A DNA stretch of 42,574 bases. It comes from an uncultured Acetatifactor sp. GTDB taxonomy: Bacteria; Bacillota; Clostridia; Lachnospirales; Lachnospiraceae. Every line of letters begins with the position of its first letter. Position 1 is the stretch's first letter. The stretch covers positions 1 to 42,574 of the forward strand of contig CANQBS010000015.1 of the NCBI GenBank assembly GCA_947589075.1. The letters run 5' to 3'. Shown in pieces: positions 31,230-38,727 of the stretch. Below the pieces are notes generated by a model. The model did no database searches, had not been told where the DNA came from, and saw nothing but the letters and a program-made list of their open reading frames with translations. The position numbers and the translations under genes were made by a program.

Positions 31230-31949
31230 ATGAAGCTTTGTATGGATCTGCATACCCACACGATCTCCAGCGGACATGCCTACAGCACGCTTCATGAGAA
31301 TATTGCGGCGGCAAAGGCGGAAGGTCTCAGTATCCTGGGGATGAGCGATCATGGTCCCGGAATGCCGGGAGGTCCTGACGCCATTTATTTCCGTAATTTT
31401 AAATGTATTCCAAGAAGATACGGGGAGCTGCGCCTGGTGTGTGGGGCGGAAGCGAATATCATGGATTACGAGGGGCGCCTGGATCTGGAGGACAGCGTTC
31501 TGGAAAAGCTGGACTATGTGATAGCCAGCATGCATATCCTTTGTGTGGCTCCCGGCACCATGGCGGAAAACACAGCCGCCTCTGTCCGGGCTATGAGGAA
31601 TCCCTTTGTGCGGATCCTTGGGCATCCGGATGATTCCAGATATCCCTTAAACCGGGAGGAGATCGTGCTGGCGGCAAAGGAGGAAGGGGTGGCTATAGAG
31701 ATCAACAATGCTTCCCTTCACCCGAAATCCGCCAGGAAGGGCGGCAGGGAGAATATTCTGGAACTGCTTGCGCTTTGCGCGAAGCACAGGACGCCCGTCC
31801 TTCTTGGAACGGACAGTCATATCTGCGATACGATTGGACATTTTGAGGAAACCTTAAAGCTGCTTTCGGAGACAGATTTCCCGGAAGAGCTGGTTTTAAA
31901 TACAAGACCGGAGAATCTTGAGAGGATTCTGGAAAGGAAGGGATTTTAA
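31230..31949 (+). CDS. PHP domain metal-dependent phosphatase, YcdX-like
   Basis: A 239-residue cytosolic metallohydrolase of the PHP superfamily. Metal ligands are visible in D-L-H-T-H-T (residues 6-11), S-D-H-G-P-G, C-G-A-E-A-N, S-M-H, G-H-P-D and G-T-D-S-H. The set matches YcdX-like phosphatases acting on small phosphorylated molecules; the substrate is not known. I start it at ATG 31230, with AAGGA upstream, because the longer reading from 31179 runs inside the previous gene. It is translationally close to both neighbours. Confidence 0.9.
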   Translation: MKLCMDLHTHTISSGHAYSTLHENIAAAKAEGLSILGMSDHGPGMPGGPDAIYFRNFKCIPRRYGELRLVCGAEANIMDYEGRLDLEDSVLEKLDYVIASMHILCVAPGTMAENTAASVRAMRNPFVRILGHPDDSRYPLNREEIVLAAKEEGVAIEINNASLHPKSARKGGRENILELLALCAKHRTPVLLGTDSHICDTIGHFEETLKLLSETDFPEELVLNTRPENLERILERKGF

Positions 31950-31950
31950 A

Positions 31951-32370
31951 ATGAAAGATGTGAACTGCGGCTATTGTATGAGAGGGGAACTGCTTGAAAA
32001 GTTTGGAATCTTTATCTGCGATCTGAATGTCAGCAGCCTGATCCTGTTTAAGGAGCAGAGCAAGCCCGGCAGATGTATCGTGGCTTATAAAGATCATGTC
32101 AGCGAGATCGTGGATATCAGCGAAGAGGAGAGAAATGCTTTCATGGCGGATGTGGTGCGGGCCGCAAAGGCGCTTCACGCGGCCTTTCATCCGGACAAGG
32201 TGAATTACGGGGCATACGGGGATACGGGATGCCATCTGCATATGCATCTGGTGCCGAAATATGAGGGCGGAGACGAATGGGGCGGAACCTTCCAGATGAA
32301 TCCCGGCAGGGTATATCTGTCCGAGGAAGAATACGCTGAAATGATTGAAAAGATCAAGGCCAATTTATAA
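31951..32370 (+). CDS. HIT family nucleotide hydrolase/transferase
   Basis: A 139-residue histidine-triad protein. The catalytic triad H-L-H-M-H-L-V-P-K is near residues 90-98, and a C-G-Y-C-like pair at residues 6-9 recalls zinc-binding HIT proteins. HIT enzymes remove or transfer nucleoside monophosphates from phosphoramidates and dinucleotides. ATG 31951 has GGAAGGG upstream and lies one base after the PHP stop. A strong terminator at 32411 ends the operon. Confidence 0.92.
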   Translation: MKDVNCGYCMRGELLEKFGIFICDLNVSSLILFKEQSKPGRCIVAYKDHVSEIVDISEEERNAFMADVVRAAKALHAAFHPDKVNYGAYGDTGCHLHMHLVPKYEGGDEWGGTFQMNPGRVYLSEEEYAEMIEKIKANL

Positions 32371-32410
32371 AGGAAGAGGAATGGATGAGATAAAGATATG
32401 AAAACAAAGA

Positions 32411-32441
32411 GGTACGGCTGTGGAGAGCCGTACCTTTTTAT
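32411..32441 (+). terminator. Terminator of the DUF1836-PHP-HIT operon
   Basis: GGTACGGCT (32411-32419) and AGCCGTACC (32426-32434) make a perfect 9-bp stem with six-base loop, followed by TTTTTATC. The minus-strand binding-protein gene ends just beyond, so it may be shared. Confidence 0.92.
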
Positions 32442-32456
32442 CTGCATGACATATGC

Positions 32457-33464
32457 TTAAGAACCGGATGCCGCCTTCCTGGCAAAATCCGTGTTGACCA
32501 GGTCGGAGTAGGGAACTCTTTCCTCCAGGACGCCGGAATCCTCCAGAATATTCTGCAGAAGCGAGAAAGCGCTTTCCTCAAAGATAAGATTATCCTTCCA
32601 GGTGTCCTGATCATAATAACGCTTTATAATGGTGGTCAGGGTTTCCAGGCTGGTTCCTTCGAACTGGGGAGCGATCACCCTGGCAATCTCTTCGGGAGTG
32701 TGGTCCTGTACATAGTCCATACCCTTCTGGAGGGCGTTGGTGAAGGCCTGAACCGTGTCCGGATGGTCTTCCAGAAAGCTTTTTCGGGTTGAAAAGGCTG
32801 TATAGGGAACATAGCCGGAATCCTCTCCTAAGGAAGCGATCACGTAACCGTCCCCCTTTTCCTCCAGGGAGGTGGCGTGGGGCTCGAATTCAATCGTGAA
32901 ATCCCCCTGCCCGCCGGAAAAGGCAGCAGCGGTAGACCCGAAATCAATGCTCTGATCGATTTTCACTTCTGCGGGATCGATGCTGTGTTTCCTCAGAATG
33001 TATTCAAAAACCATCTCAGGCATTCCGCCTGCCCTGCCTCCCAGCACGTCCCTGCCTTTCAGCATATCCCAGGTGAAATCTTCCACGGGTTCTCTTGCCA
33101 CCAGGAAATTCCCGGCCCGCTGGGTCAGCTGGGCAAAATTCACCACATAATCCTGGGTTCCTCCGGCATAGGTATAGATGGTGCTTTCGCTCCCCATAAA
33201 ACCGATATCCGCTTCTCCCGTCAGCACTGCCGTCATGGTCTTGTCTGCTCCGAAGCCGGTGACCAGTTCCACGTCCAGCCCCTCCTCTTTAAAGTAGCCT
33301 TCCTCAAAGGCCACATACATGGGGGCGTAGAAGATGGAGTGCGCCACCTCGTTCAGGGTTATTTCGGTCAGCCCCGATGCGCCGTCTTTGTCTTTGACGC
33401 AGCCTGCCAGCAGGGAAACGAGCAGGGCGAAAGCACACGCGGTCACAAACAATCTTTTTTTCAT
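32457..33464 (-). CDS. NMT1/SsuA-like ABC substrate-binding lipoprotein
   Basis: A 335-residue lipoprotein: M-K-K-R-L-F start, hydrophobic run and L-L-A-G-C with Cys22. The mature part matches NMT1/THI5-like binding proteins for sulfonate, nitrate, thiamine precursor or related small ligands: I-F-Y-A-P-M-Y-V-A, G-Y-F-K-E-E-G-L-D-V-E-L, D-I-G-F-M-G-S-E, and the late A-F-T-N-A-L-Q-K. ATG 33464 has GGAGGATC upstream. No permease or ATPase is adjacent, which is unusual for this class. Ligand unknown. Confidence 0.9.
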   Translation of the reverse strand: MKKRLFVTACAFALLVSLLAGCVKDKDGASGLTEITLNEVAHSIFYAPMYVAFEEGYFKEEGLDVELVTGFGADKTMTAVLTGEADIGFMGSESTIYTYAGGTQDYVVNFAQLTQRAGNFLVAREPVEDFTWDMLKGRDVLGGRAGGMPEMVFEYILRKHSIDPAEVKIDQSIDFGSTAAAFSGGQGDFTIEFEPHATSLEEKGDGYVIASLGEDSGYVPYTAFSTRKSFLEDHPDTVQAFTNALQKGMDYVQDHTPEEIARVIAPQFEGTSLETLTTIIKRYYDQDTWKDNLIFEESAFSLLQNILEDSGVLEERVPYSDLVNTDFARKAASGS

Positions 33465-33538
33465 AAGATCCTCCAATCAATTGTCGATGCTGTAATATAT
33501 GTTTATGAGATTCGAAGGGTTCTTATGAAGCGTGAAAA

Positions 33539-33625
33539 CAGCTGGGGACGATCTCCTGACAGGAAAGCAGCAGGGGATTATCCCTTGATAGGAAAGCAGC
33601 CGGGGATCATTCCCTGATGTGAATA
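33539..33625. repeat. 29-bp tandem repeat, three copies, reaching into the HTH gene's 3' end
   Basis: CAGCNGGGGAYNATC-type units start at 33539, 33568 and 33597. The third contains the stop codon and last codons of the minus-strand HTH gene, so the gene end seems to have been copied outward. The period is not a multiple of three. Confidence 0.9.
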
Positions 33626-34095
33626 TTCTTAATGGCCCAGAGCTTCAGAGCGTTGGCGTTGTTGCTGATCTTTTCCAGGGATTCCAGGATCTTCTGGAAG
33701 GCGGGGCGTTCCGCTTCATCGATCACGCCGTCCTCCGAAATGGCGATCAGGGACATGCGCAGGGAGTCAATATCCTTTAAGGAGCCCAGAACTTTCAGGG
33801 AAAGACGATCGAAATCGTCCATCTGGACTTCCTTTACGGTATTCTTTCCCAGGGGACATTCTCTGGCGCAGTAGGAGTTGCAGAGTTCCGGCGTGTTATA
33901 GACCTCAGCCATCGCTTTTACCTCCTCCGGATAAGGCAGAATGGTATCCAGTTCGATCCTGGCAAGTCTTGTGCGGTCTATGCCGATGAGCTCCGCAGCC
34001 TTTTCCCTGCTGCTAAGATCCGGATTGTTCTGTGCCGCCTCTGACCGGGCGAGATAGTACATATTGTCAGCTGCTTTCGTAGCCTTTTTTCCCAT
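33607..34095 (-). CDS. Helix-turn-helix protein with a cysteine cluster
   Basis: A 162-residue protein. The N-terminal half is an XRE-like helix-turn-helix (S-S-R-E-K-A-A-E-L-I-G-I-D-R-T-R-L-A-R-I-E), and a C-N-S-Y-C-A-R-E-C-P motif near residues 72-81 could bind a metal. The C-terminal half is helical, rich in Leu, Asp and Ser, and may dimerise. The opening M-G-K-K-A-T-K-A-A-D fits relatives I recall, so I keep ATG 34095 although no strong ribosome site is visible. The 29-bp repeat at its 3' end is noted separately. Target unknown. Confidence 0.8.
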   Translation of the reverse strand: MGKKATKAADNMYYLARSEAAQNNPDLSSREKAAELIGIDRTRLARIELDTILPYPEEVKAMAEVYNTPELCNSYCARECPLGKNTVKEVQMDDFDRLSLKVLGSLKDIDSLRMSLIAISEDGVIDEAERPAFQKILESLEKISNNANALKLWAIKNIHIRE

Positions 34096-34216
34096 AATAT
34101 TTTATGCGCCGCCGATACGGGGACTTTCAGAGCCTTTCCGGATCGGAAGCTTTCCTCCTGATAAGAATGAAATCATATAGTGTAAGTTTAAATCAAATAC
34201 GGGTCTTTGTAAAGAA

Positions 34217-34438
34217 TATTTCAGAAAAAGAGGTTAGGAGAATTTCGTAACAGTTCAGCCGCGCCATTCGCAAAGCCGCGCTTACGCGCTTTCCGTCGCT
34301 GCGCGACTACCTTTGCTCATTAAATGGCGCTCCCTCAGTCGCCAGACATGATGGAAAATTCGTGCAAGCACGATTTCCCATCAAATCAGGCGACTGGCTG
34401 AACTGTTACAGAATTTCAGAAAAAGAGGTTGAGAGAAT
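34217..34438. repeat. Imperfect 27-bp direct repeats flanking the inverted-repeat element
   Basis: ATTTCAGAAAAAGAGGTT-containing segments occur at 34217-34243 and 34412-34438, differing at a few bases. They are too long for an ordinary target-site duplication. The right copy supplies the -35 box of the SPFH promoter. Confidence 0.85.
34247..34409. repeat. Structured 163-bp inverted-repeat element (MITE-like)
   Basis: Perfect 14-bp ends GTAACAGTTCAGCC / GGCTGAACTGTTAC enclose two further hairpin arms. The first is GCGCCATT (34261-34268) with AATGGCGC (34323-34330), plus GCAAAG/CTTTGC. The second is CAGTCGCC (34336-34343) with GGCGACTG (34389-34396), containing an imperfect GATGG..TCGTGC/GCACGA..CCATC stem. 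As RNA or single-stranded DNA it would fold into a three-way junction. It has no coding capacity. Part of it recurs at 11959 and 38324. The stretch 34096-34540 has no gene. Confidence 0.85.
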
Positions 34439-34457
34439 CCTTAAAATTTGGTACAAT
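34429..34457 (+). promoter_or_regulatory. Promoter of the SPFH gene
   Basis: TTGAGA (34429-34434), 17-bp spacer, TACAAT (34452-34457), 84 bp before ATG 34541. The -35 box lies in the right flanking direct repeat, 20 bp from the inverted-repeat element, so the element's arrival could have altered this promoter. Confidence 0.7.
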
Positions 34458-34540
34458 GGAAAAGTGAATGGAAAAGGTTAAAAGTGTGGAAAACAGTAAA
34501 AAACAAATACGGAAAAACAAATTGAAGGAGGGAAAGGATT

Positions 34541-35896
34541 ATGGGTTTGATCAAAGCTGCAAAGGAGGCCATAAGCGGTCTTTTGGCAGATCAGTGGAGG
34601 GAATATTTCTATTGTGATTCTCTGTCCAACGACATTCTGGCGGTTAAGGGCAGAAAGCGCATGAACGGCAGGGGAAGCAACAGGGGAAGTGATAATATCA
34701 TCTCCGACGGCTCCATTATAGCGGTCAATGAAGGACAGTGCATGATCATTGTGGATCAGGGTCAGGTGGTGGAGTTCTGTGCGGACGCAGGAGAATTTGT
34801 ATATGACGCTTCTACGGAGCCCAGCTTGTTTTCCGGAAGCCTTGGGGAAGGCATCAAGAATACCTTTGCCGCGGTGGGAAAGCGGTTTACCTTCGGCGGC
34901 TCTGCGGCCAAGGATCAGAGGGTTTATTACTTTAACATCAAGGAGAATATGAGCAACCTTTTCGGTACGGCGACGCCCATCCCTTTTAGGGTGGTGGATG
35001 CTAACATCGGTCTGGACGTGGATATTTCCATCCGGTGCAACGGAGAATATTCCTTCCGTATCATGGATCCGCTCCTTTTTTATAAAAACGTGTGCGGCAA
35101 TGTGGCGGACTGTTATCAGAAATCCCAGATGATGGGGCAGCTGAAGGCGGAGCTTTTGACAGCCATGCAGCCTGCCCTGGCCGCCATCTCCGGCATGGGA
35201 GTGCGTTACAGCGCGGTGCCCGCCCACAGCGCGCAGATGGCGGAGATCCTGAATCAGGAGCTCAGTGAAAAATGGCAGAAGCTTCGGGGCATCGCCATCG
35301 TGTCCATGAGCATCCGCAGCGTCAACGCGTCCGAAGAGGATGAGAAGATGATCAAGGAGCTGCAGAAGACGGCTGTTCTGCGCAACTCCAATATGGCGGC
35401 TGCAACCCTTACCGCTGCCCAGGCGGAGGCCATGAAGGCGGCGGCTTCCAACCAGGCGACGGGACCCATGATGGCCTTCGCCGGTATGAACATGGCAAAT
35501 ATGGCTGGTGGCATAAACGCCGGGCAGCTTTTCGCCATGGGAGGTCAGCAGCAGACCCAGGCGGCGACTCCGGAGCAGATGGGCTTCGCTCCCATGAAAC
35601 CCAAGGGAGCCGGACAGGAGAGCGCAGGATGGACCTGTGAAAGCTGCGGCAAAACGGACAACAGAGGGAAGTTCTGCATGGAGTGCGGCGCCAAAAAGCC
35701 TGAGAACGCAGGCTGGACCTGTAAATGCGGAACGGTAAACCAGGGAAAGTTCTGCATGGAGTGCGGCGCCAGAAGACCTGCGGGAGCCCCTGTCTATCGC
35801 TGTGATAAATGCGGCTGGGAGCCGGAGGATCCGGCGCATCCGCCCAAGTTCTGCCCTGAGTGCGGGGATGTCTTCGATGACAGCGACATCCAATAG
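34541..35896 (+). CDS. SPFH domain protein with C-terminal zinc ribbons
   Basis: A 451-residue soluble-looking protein. Residues ~1-290 match the SPFH/Band-7 subfamily of YdjI-like (virion core protein-like) proteins: W-R-E-Y-F-Y-C-D-S-L, I-I-S-D-G-S-I-I-A-V-N-E-G-Q, G-Q-V-V-E-F-C-A-D-A-G-E. A Met/Ala/Gly-rich linker (about 290-360) follows, then three cysteine pairs sets: C-E-S-C..C-M-E-C, C-K-C..C-M-E-C, and C-D-K-C..C-P-E-C. The second set looks like three cysteines plus one, the others four. SPFH proteins form oligomeric rings or scaffolds; zinc ribbons suggest partner or nucleic acid binding. Ribosome site GGAGGGAAAGG precedes ATG 34541. Function is not established. Confidence 0.87.
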   Translation: MGLIKAAKEAISGLLADQWREYFYCDSLSNDILAVKGRKRMNGRGSNRGSDNIISDGSIIAVNEGQCMIIVDQGQVVEFCADAGEFVYDASTEPSLFSGSLGEGIKNTFAAVGKRFTFGGSAAKDQRVYYFNIKENMSNLFGTATPIPFRVVDANIGLDVDISIRCNGEYSFRIMDPLLFYKNVCGNVADCYQKSQMMGQLKAELLTAMQPALAAISGMGVRYSAVPAHSAQMAEILNQELSEKWQKLRGIAIVSMSIRSVNASEEDEKMIKELQKTAVLRNSNMAAATLTAAQAEAMKAAASNQATGPMMAFAGMNMANMAGGINAGQLFAMGGQQQTQAATPEQMGFAPMKPKGAGQESAGWTCESCGKTDNRGKFCMECGAKKPENAGWTCKCGTVNQGKFCMECGARRPAGAPVYRCDKCGWEPEDPAHPPKFCPECGDVFDDSDIQ

Positions 35897-35934
35897 GATC
35901 TTATCTTACAAAGAATGTGTGACAGCGAGGTTTT

Positions 35935-38316
35935 ATGAGCAGCAGTATATATGATACTTTAAATCGGGAACAGAAGGAGGCGGTCCTTACAACAGAGGGA
36001 CCGCTGCTTCTGCTGGCAGGAGCCGGAAGCGGCAAGACCAGGGCGCTGACCCACAGGATCGCCTACCTGATCCGGGAAATGGGCGTGAATCCCTGGAATA
36101 TCCTGGCCTTCACCTTTACCAATAAGGCGGCTGAGGAGCTGCGGGAGCGGGTGGATCAGCTGGTGGGCTTCGGATCGGAGCAGATCTGGGTCTCCACCTT
36201 TCATTCCACCTGTGTCAGGATCCTGCGCAGGCATATCGACCGGCTGGGCTTTGACAATCGCTTTACGATCTACGATGCGGATGACCAGAAGAGCCTGATC
36301 AAGGATATCTGCAAAAGGTTCGGCATCGACAACAAGCAGATCCGGGAAAGGGATTTTATGAACGCCATCTCCTCCGCCAAGGACAGGCTGGTGGATCCCC
36401 TGGAATACCGGATGCAGAACATGGGAGATTTCTCCAAAAAGAAGATCGGGGAAGTCTATCAGGAATACCAGGATCAGCTGAAGAAGAACAACGCTCTGGA
36501 TTTCGATGATCTGATCATGAAAACAGTGGAACTTTTCAAGGCCTGTCCAGAGGTGCTTGAAAATTATCAGGACCGTTTCCAGTATATCAGCGTGGACGAA
36601 TACCAGGATACCAATCGCGCCCAGTTTGAACTGATCCGCCTGCTGGCGGGAAAATACCGCAATCTTTGTGTGGTGGGGGACGATGATCAGTCCATCTATA
36701 AATTCAGGGGGGCGGATATCCGCAATATCCTGGATTTTGAAAAGGTCTACCCGGATACAAAGGTGATCAAGCTGGAACAGAATTACCGTTCCACCGCCAA
36801 TGTGCTGGATGTGGCGAATGCGGTGATAAGGAACAACAGGGGACGGAAGGCAAAGGCTCTCTGGACCAAGAAGGGCGCAGGCGACAGGGTGTGTTTCAGG
36901 CAGTTTGACACCGCCTATGAGGAGGCGGATTACATCGCGGCGCAGATTGCTTCCGCTGCAGGAAAAGGAAAGGGAAAATACGGCGATTATGCCGTGCTTT
37001 ACCGGACCAACGCCCAGGCGAGACTTCTGGAGGAACGCATGGTCCAGGAGGGGATTCCCTATGATGTGGTGGGGGGAGTCAATTTCTATGCCAGAAAAGA
37101 GATCAAGGACATCCTGGCCTATTTAAAGACCATAGACAACGGAAGGGATGACCTGGCGGCAAAGCGTATCATCAATATTCCCAGGCGGGGTATCGGTCCT
37201 TCCACCATAGCCAGGGTGGAGGATTATGCCGAAATGCGTGACATCAGCTTTTATGATGCCCTGCGGGATGCGGATAATATCATGGATATGGGAAGAACGG
37301 TTTCCAGGATCGATCCTTTTGTGACCCTGATCCAGACCTTCCGCAGCAAGGCGCAGTATATGGGGATCGCAGACCTGATCAGGGATATCCTGGAAAAGAT
37401 CGGCTACAAAGAATATCTGGAGAGCACGGATGACGAAGGGGCGGAGGACCGTTATGCCAATGTGGAGGAGCTTATCAGCAAGGCGGCGGGCTATGAGGAA
37501 GCCCATGACGGATGCACCTTGACGGAATTCCTTGCGGAGGTTGCTCTTGTGGCGGATATTGACAATGTGGAGGGCAGCGCCGACAGGGTGCTTCTGATGA
37601 CCCTTCACAGCGCGAAGGGCCTGGAATTTCCCTGCGTCTATATGGCAGGCATGGAGGACGGGCTTTTCCCCAGCTATATGTCCATCAGTGCGGATGATAC
37701 TGCCGAGCTGGAGGAGGAGCGGAGGCTGGCCTATGTGGGAATCACCAGGGCAATGGATCGGCTGACCCTGACGGCGGCAAAGAGCAGGATGATCAGGGGG
37801 GAGACCCAGTATCATCCCGTGAGCAGGTTTGTAAAGGAGATCCCGGAGGAGCTTCTGGACTGCGAAAAGGCTGTTCCAAGGCGCTGGAGCTTTCAGACCG
37901 GGGATCCGGATGAAGATTATGACAGCCGGGAAGATTATGACAGACGGGGCAGCAGAGGCGGGTATGAAAAGGGAAGCGGGAAATTAGGCTCCCTTCGCCT
38001 GACGGAGGATGTTTTTGACTTCCGCCCGAAGGCATCCCTTGCCGGCAGGAAGCCTGCGGCAAAAGGGGAAAAGCCTTTTATCGCCCAGGGGATGGGAAGC
38101 CTGAACCAGCTGGCGGGCGTCACAAAGGGGATGCCTTATCAGGCTCCCGCCGCAGTGGATTATAAGGAGGGGGACCGGGTCAGCCATATCAAATATGGTC
38201 CGGGAACCGTGACGCGCCTGGAAAAGGATGTGCGGGATTACAAGGTGACAGTGGAGTTTGACAAGGCTGGGCAGAAGATCATGTACGCGTCTTTTGCGAA
38301 GCTGAAGAAGATATGA
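35935..38316 (+). CDS. pcrA: UvrD/PcrA-type ATP-dependent DNA helicase
   Basis: A 793-residue SF1A 3'-5' helicase acting in repair and replication-fork processing. Motif I A-G-A-G-S-G-K-T-R is near residue 25, then F-T-N-K-A-A-E, motif II D-E-Y-Q-D-T-N, motif III G-D-D-D-Q-S-I-Y-K-F-R-G-A, motif IV Q-N-Y-R-S-T, motif V T-L-H-S-A-K-G-L-E-F and motif VI Y-V-G-I-T-R-A. The C-terminal tail, I-K-Y-G-P-G-T-V onward, is the PcrA tudor-like RNA polymerase-binding domain. A short 18-bp tandem duplication (E-D-Y-D-S-R / E-D-Y-D-R-R) at 37912-37947 lies in the flexible linker before it. ATG 35935 follows AGCGAGG. A relic of the inverted-repeat element follows the stop. Confidence 0.97.
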   Translation: MSSSIYDTLNREQKEAVLTTEGPLLLLAGAGSGKTRALTHRIAYLIREMGVNPWNILAFTFTNKAAEELRERVDQLVGFGSEQIWVSTFHSTCVRILRRHIDRLGFDNRFTIYDADDQKSLIKDICKRFGIDNKQIRERDFMNAISSAKDRLVDPLEYRMQNMGDFSKKKIGEVYQEYQDQLKKNNALDFDDLIMKTVELFKACPEVLENYQDRFQYISVDEYQDTNRAQFELIRLLAGKYRNLCVVGDDDQSIYKFRGADIRNILDFEKVYPDTKVIKLEQNYRSTANVLDVANAVIRNNRGRKAKALWTKKGAGDRVCFRQFDTAYEEADYIAAQIASAAGKGKGKYGDYAVLYRTNAQARLLEERMVQEGIPYDVVGGVNFYARKEIKDILAYLKTIDNGRDDLAAKRIINIPRRGIGPSTIARVEDYAEMRDISFYDALRDADNIMDMGRTVSRIDPFVTLIQTFRSKAQYMGIADLIRDILEKIGYKEYLESTDDEGAEDRYANVEELISKAAGYEEAHDGCTLTEFLAEVALVADIDNVEGSADRVLLMTLHSAKGLEFPCVYMAGMEDGLFPSYMSISADDTAELEEERRLAYVGITRAMDRLTLTAAKSRMIRGETQYHPVSRFVKEIPEELLDCEKAVPRRWSFQTGDPDEDYDSREDYDRRGSRGGYEKGSGKLGSLRLTEDVFDFRPKASLAGRKPAAKGEKPFIAQGMGSLNQLAGVTKGMPYQAPAAVDYKEGDRVSHIKYGPGTVTRLEKDVRDYKVTVEFDKAGQKIMYASFAKLKKI
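37912..37947. repeat. 18-bp in-frame duplication in the PcrA linker
   Basis: GAAGATTATGACAGNCGG occurs twice in a row, adding a second E-D-Y-D-x-R hexapeptide in the disordered linker before the C-terminal domain. Confidence 0.88.
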
Positions 38317-38323
38317 GGTTTGC

Positions 38324-38339
38324 GGCTGGCTGAACTGTT
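38324..38339. repeat. Partial copy of the inverted-repeat element end
   Basis: GGCTGGCTGAACTGTT, eight bases after the pcrA stop, matches the right end of the element at 34389-34409. No left partner is seen nearby, so it appears to be a half-copy. Confidence 0.65.
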
Positions 38340-38436
38340 GTAAATATAAAAAAAACAGATTGGCAGTAGTAATTTTGAGAAAAATGTGGTATCCTAAAGA
38401 CAGCTTCTTTTTACTTTTTGAACAGGAGGAAATAGT

Positions 38437-38706
38437 ATGAGTAAGCTTGAGGAACTGAAAGAGATGATGAAGATAAACGACCTTCTCCATAAGAAAGAGG
38501 AGGAAAAGTGCTGTAAGACAGTATGGATCGTCCTGGGCGTGATCGCTGCAGTAGCGGCAGCGGCAGCCATCGCATACGCTGTATACCGTTATTTTAATCC
38601 GGATTATCTGGAAGACGTCGAAGACGATTTTGAAGATGATTTTGAGGACGAAGACGAGGACGAGGAAGAAGAGGATTGCTTCGTAGACGAGAGTGAAGAG
38701 AAGTAA
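38437..38706 (+). CDS. Small single-pass membrane protein with acidic tail
   Basis: An 89-residue protein. Residues 1-24 are charged and helical, Cys25-Cys26 precede a membrane segment (about 28-50, Ala/Val-rich), and the remainder is a run of Asp/Glu ending in E-S-E-E-K. No characterised family is recognised; similar proteins are often found beside the rlmD gene in Lachnospiraceae, from memory. AGGAGGAAATAGT precedes ATG 38437. The acidic tail might face the cytosol or exterior; the topology is not certain. Confidence 0.75.
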   Translation: MSKLEELKEMMKINDLLHKKEEEKCCKTVWIVLGVIAAVAAAAAIAYAVYRYFNPDYLEDVEDDFEDDFEDEDEDEEEEDCFVDESEEK

Positions 38707-38727
38707 ATCGGAAGGATATCCGCCGTT

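Noticed and set aside
34247..34409. Insertion sequence
   Set aside because: There is no transposase and the interior is noncoding; at most it is a non-autonomous element, so it is listed as a repeat.
34478..35893. A 471-codon minus-strand frame opposite the SPFH gene
   Set aside because: Shadow of the Gly/Ala/Cys-rich coding sequence; the composition is low-complexity His/Leu/Arg with no motif.
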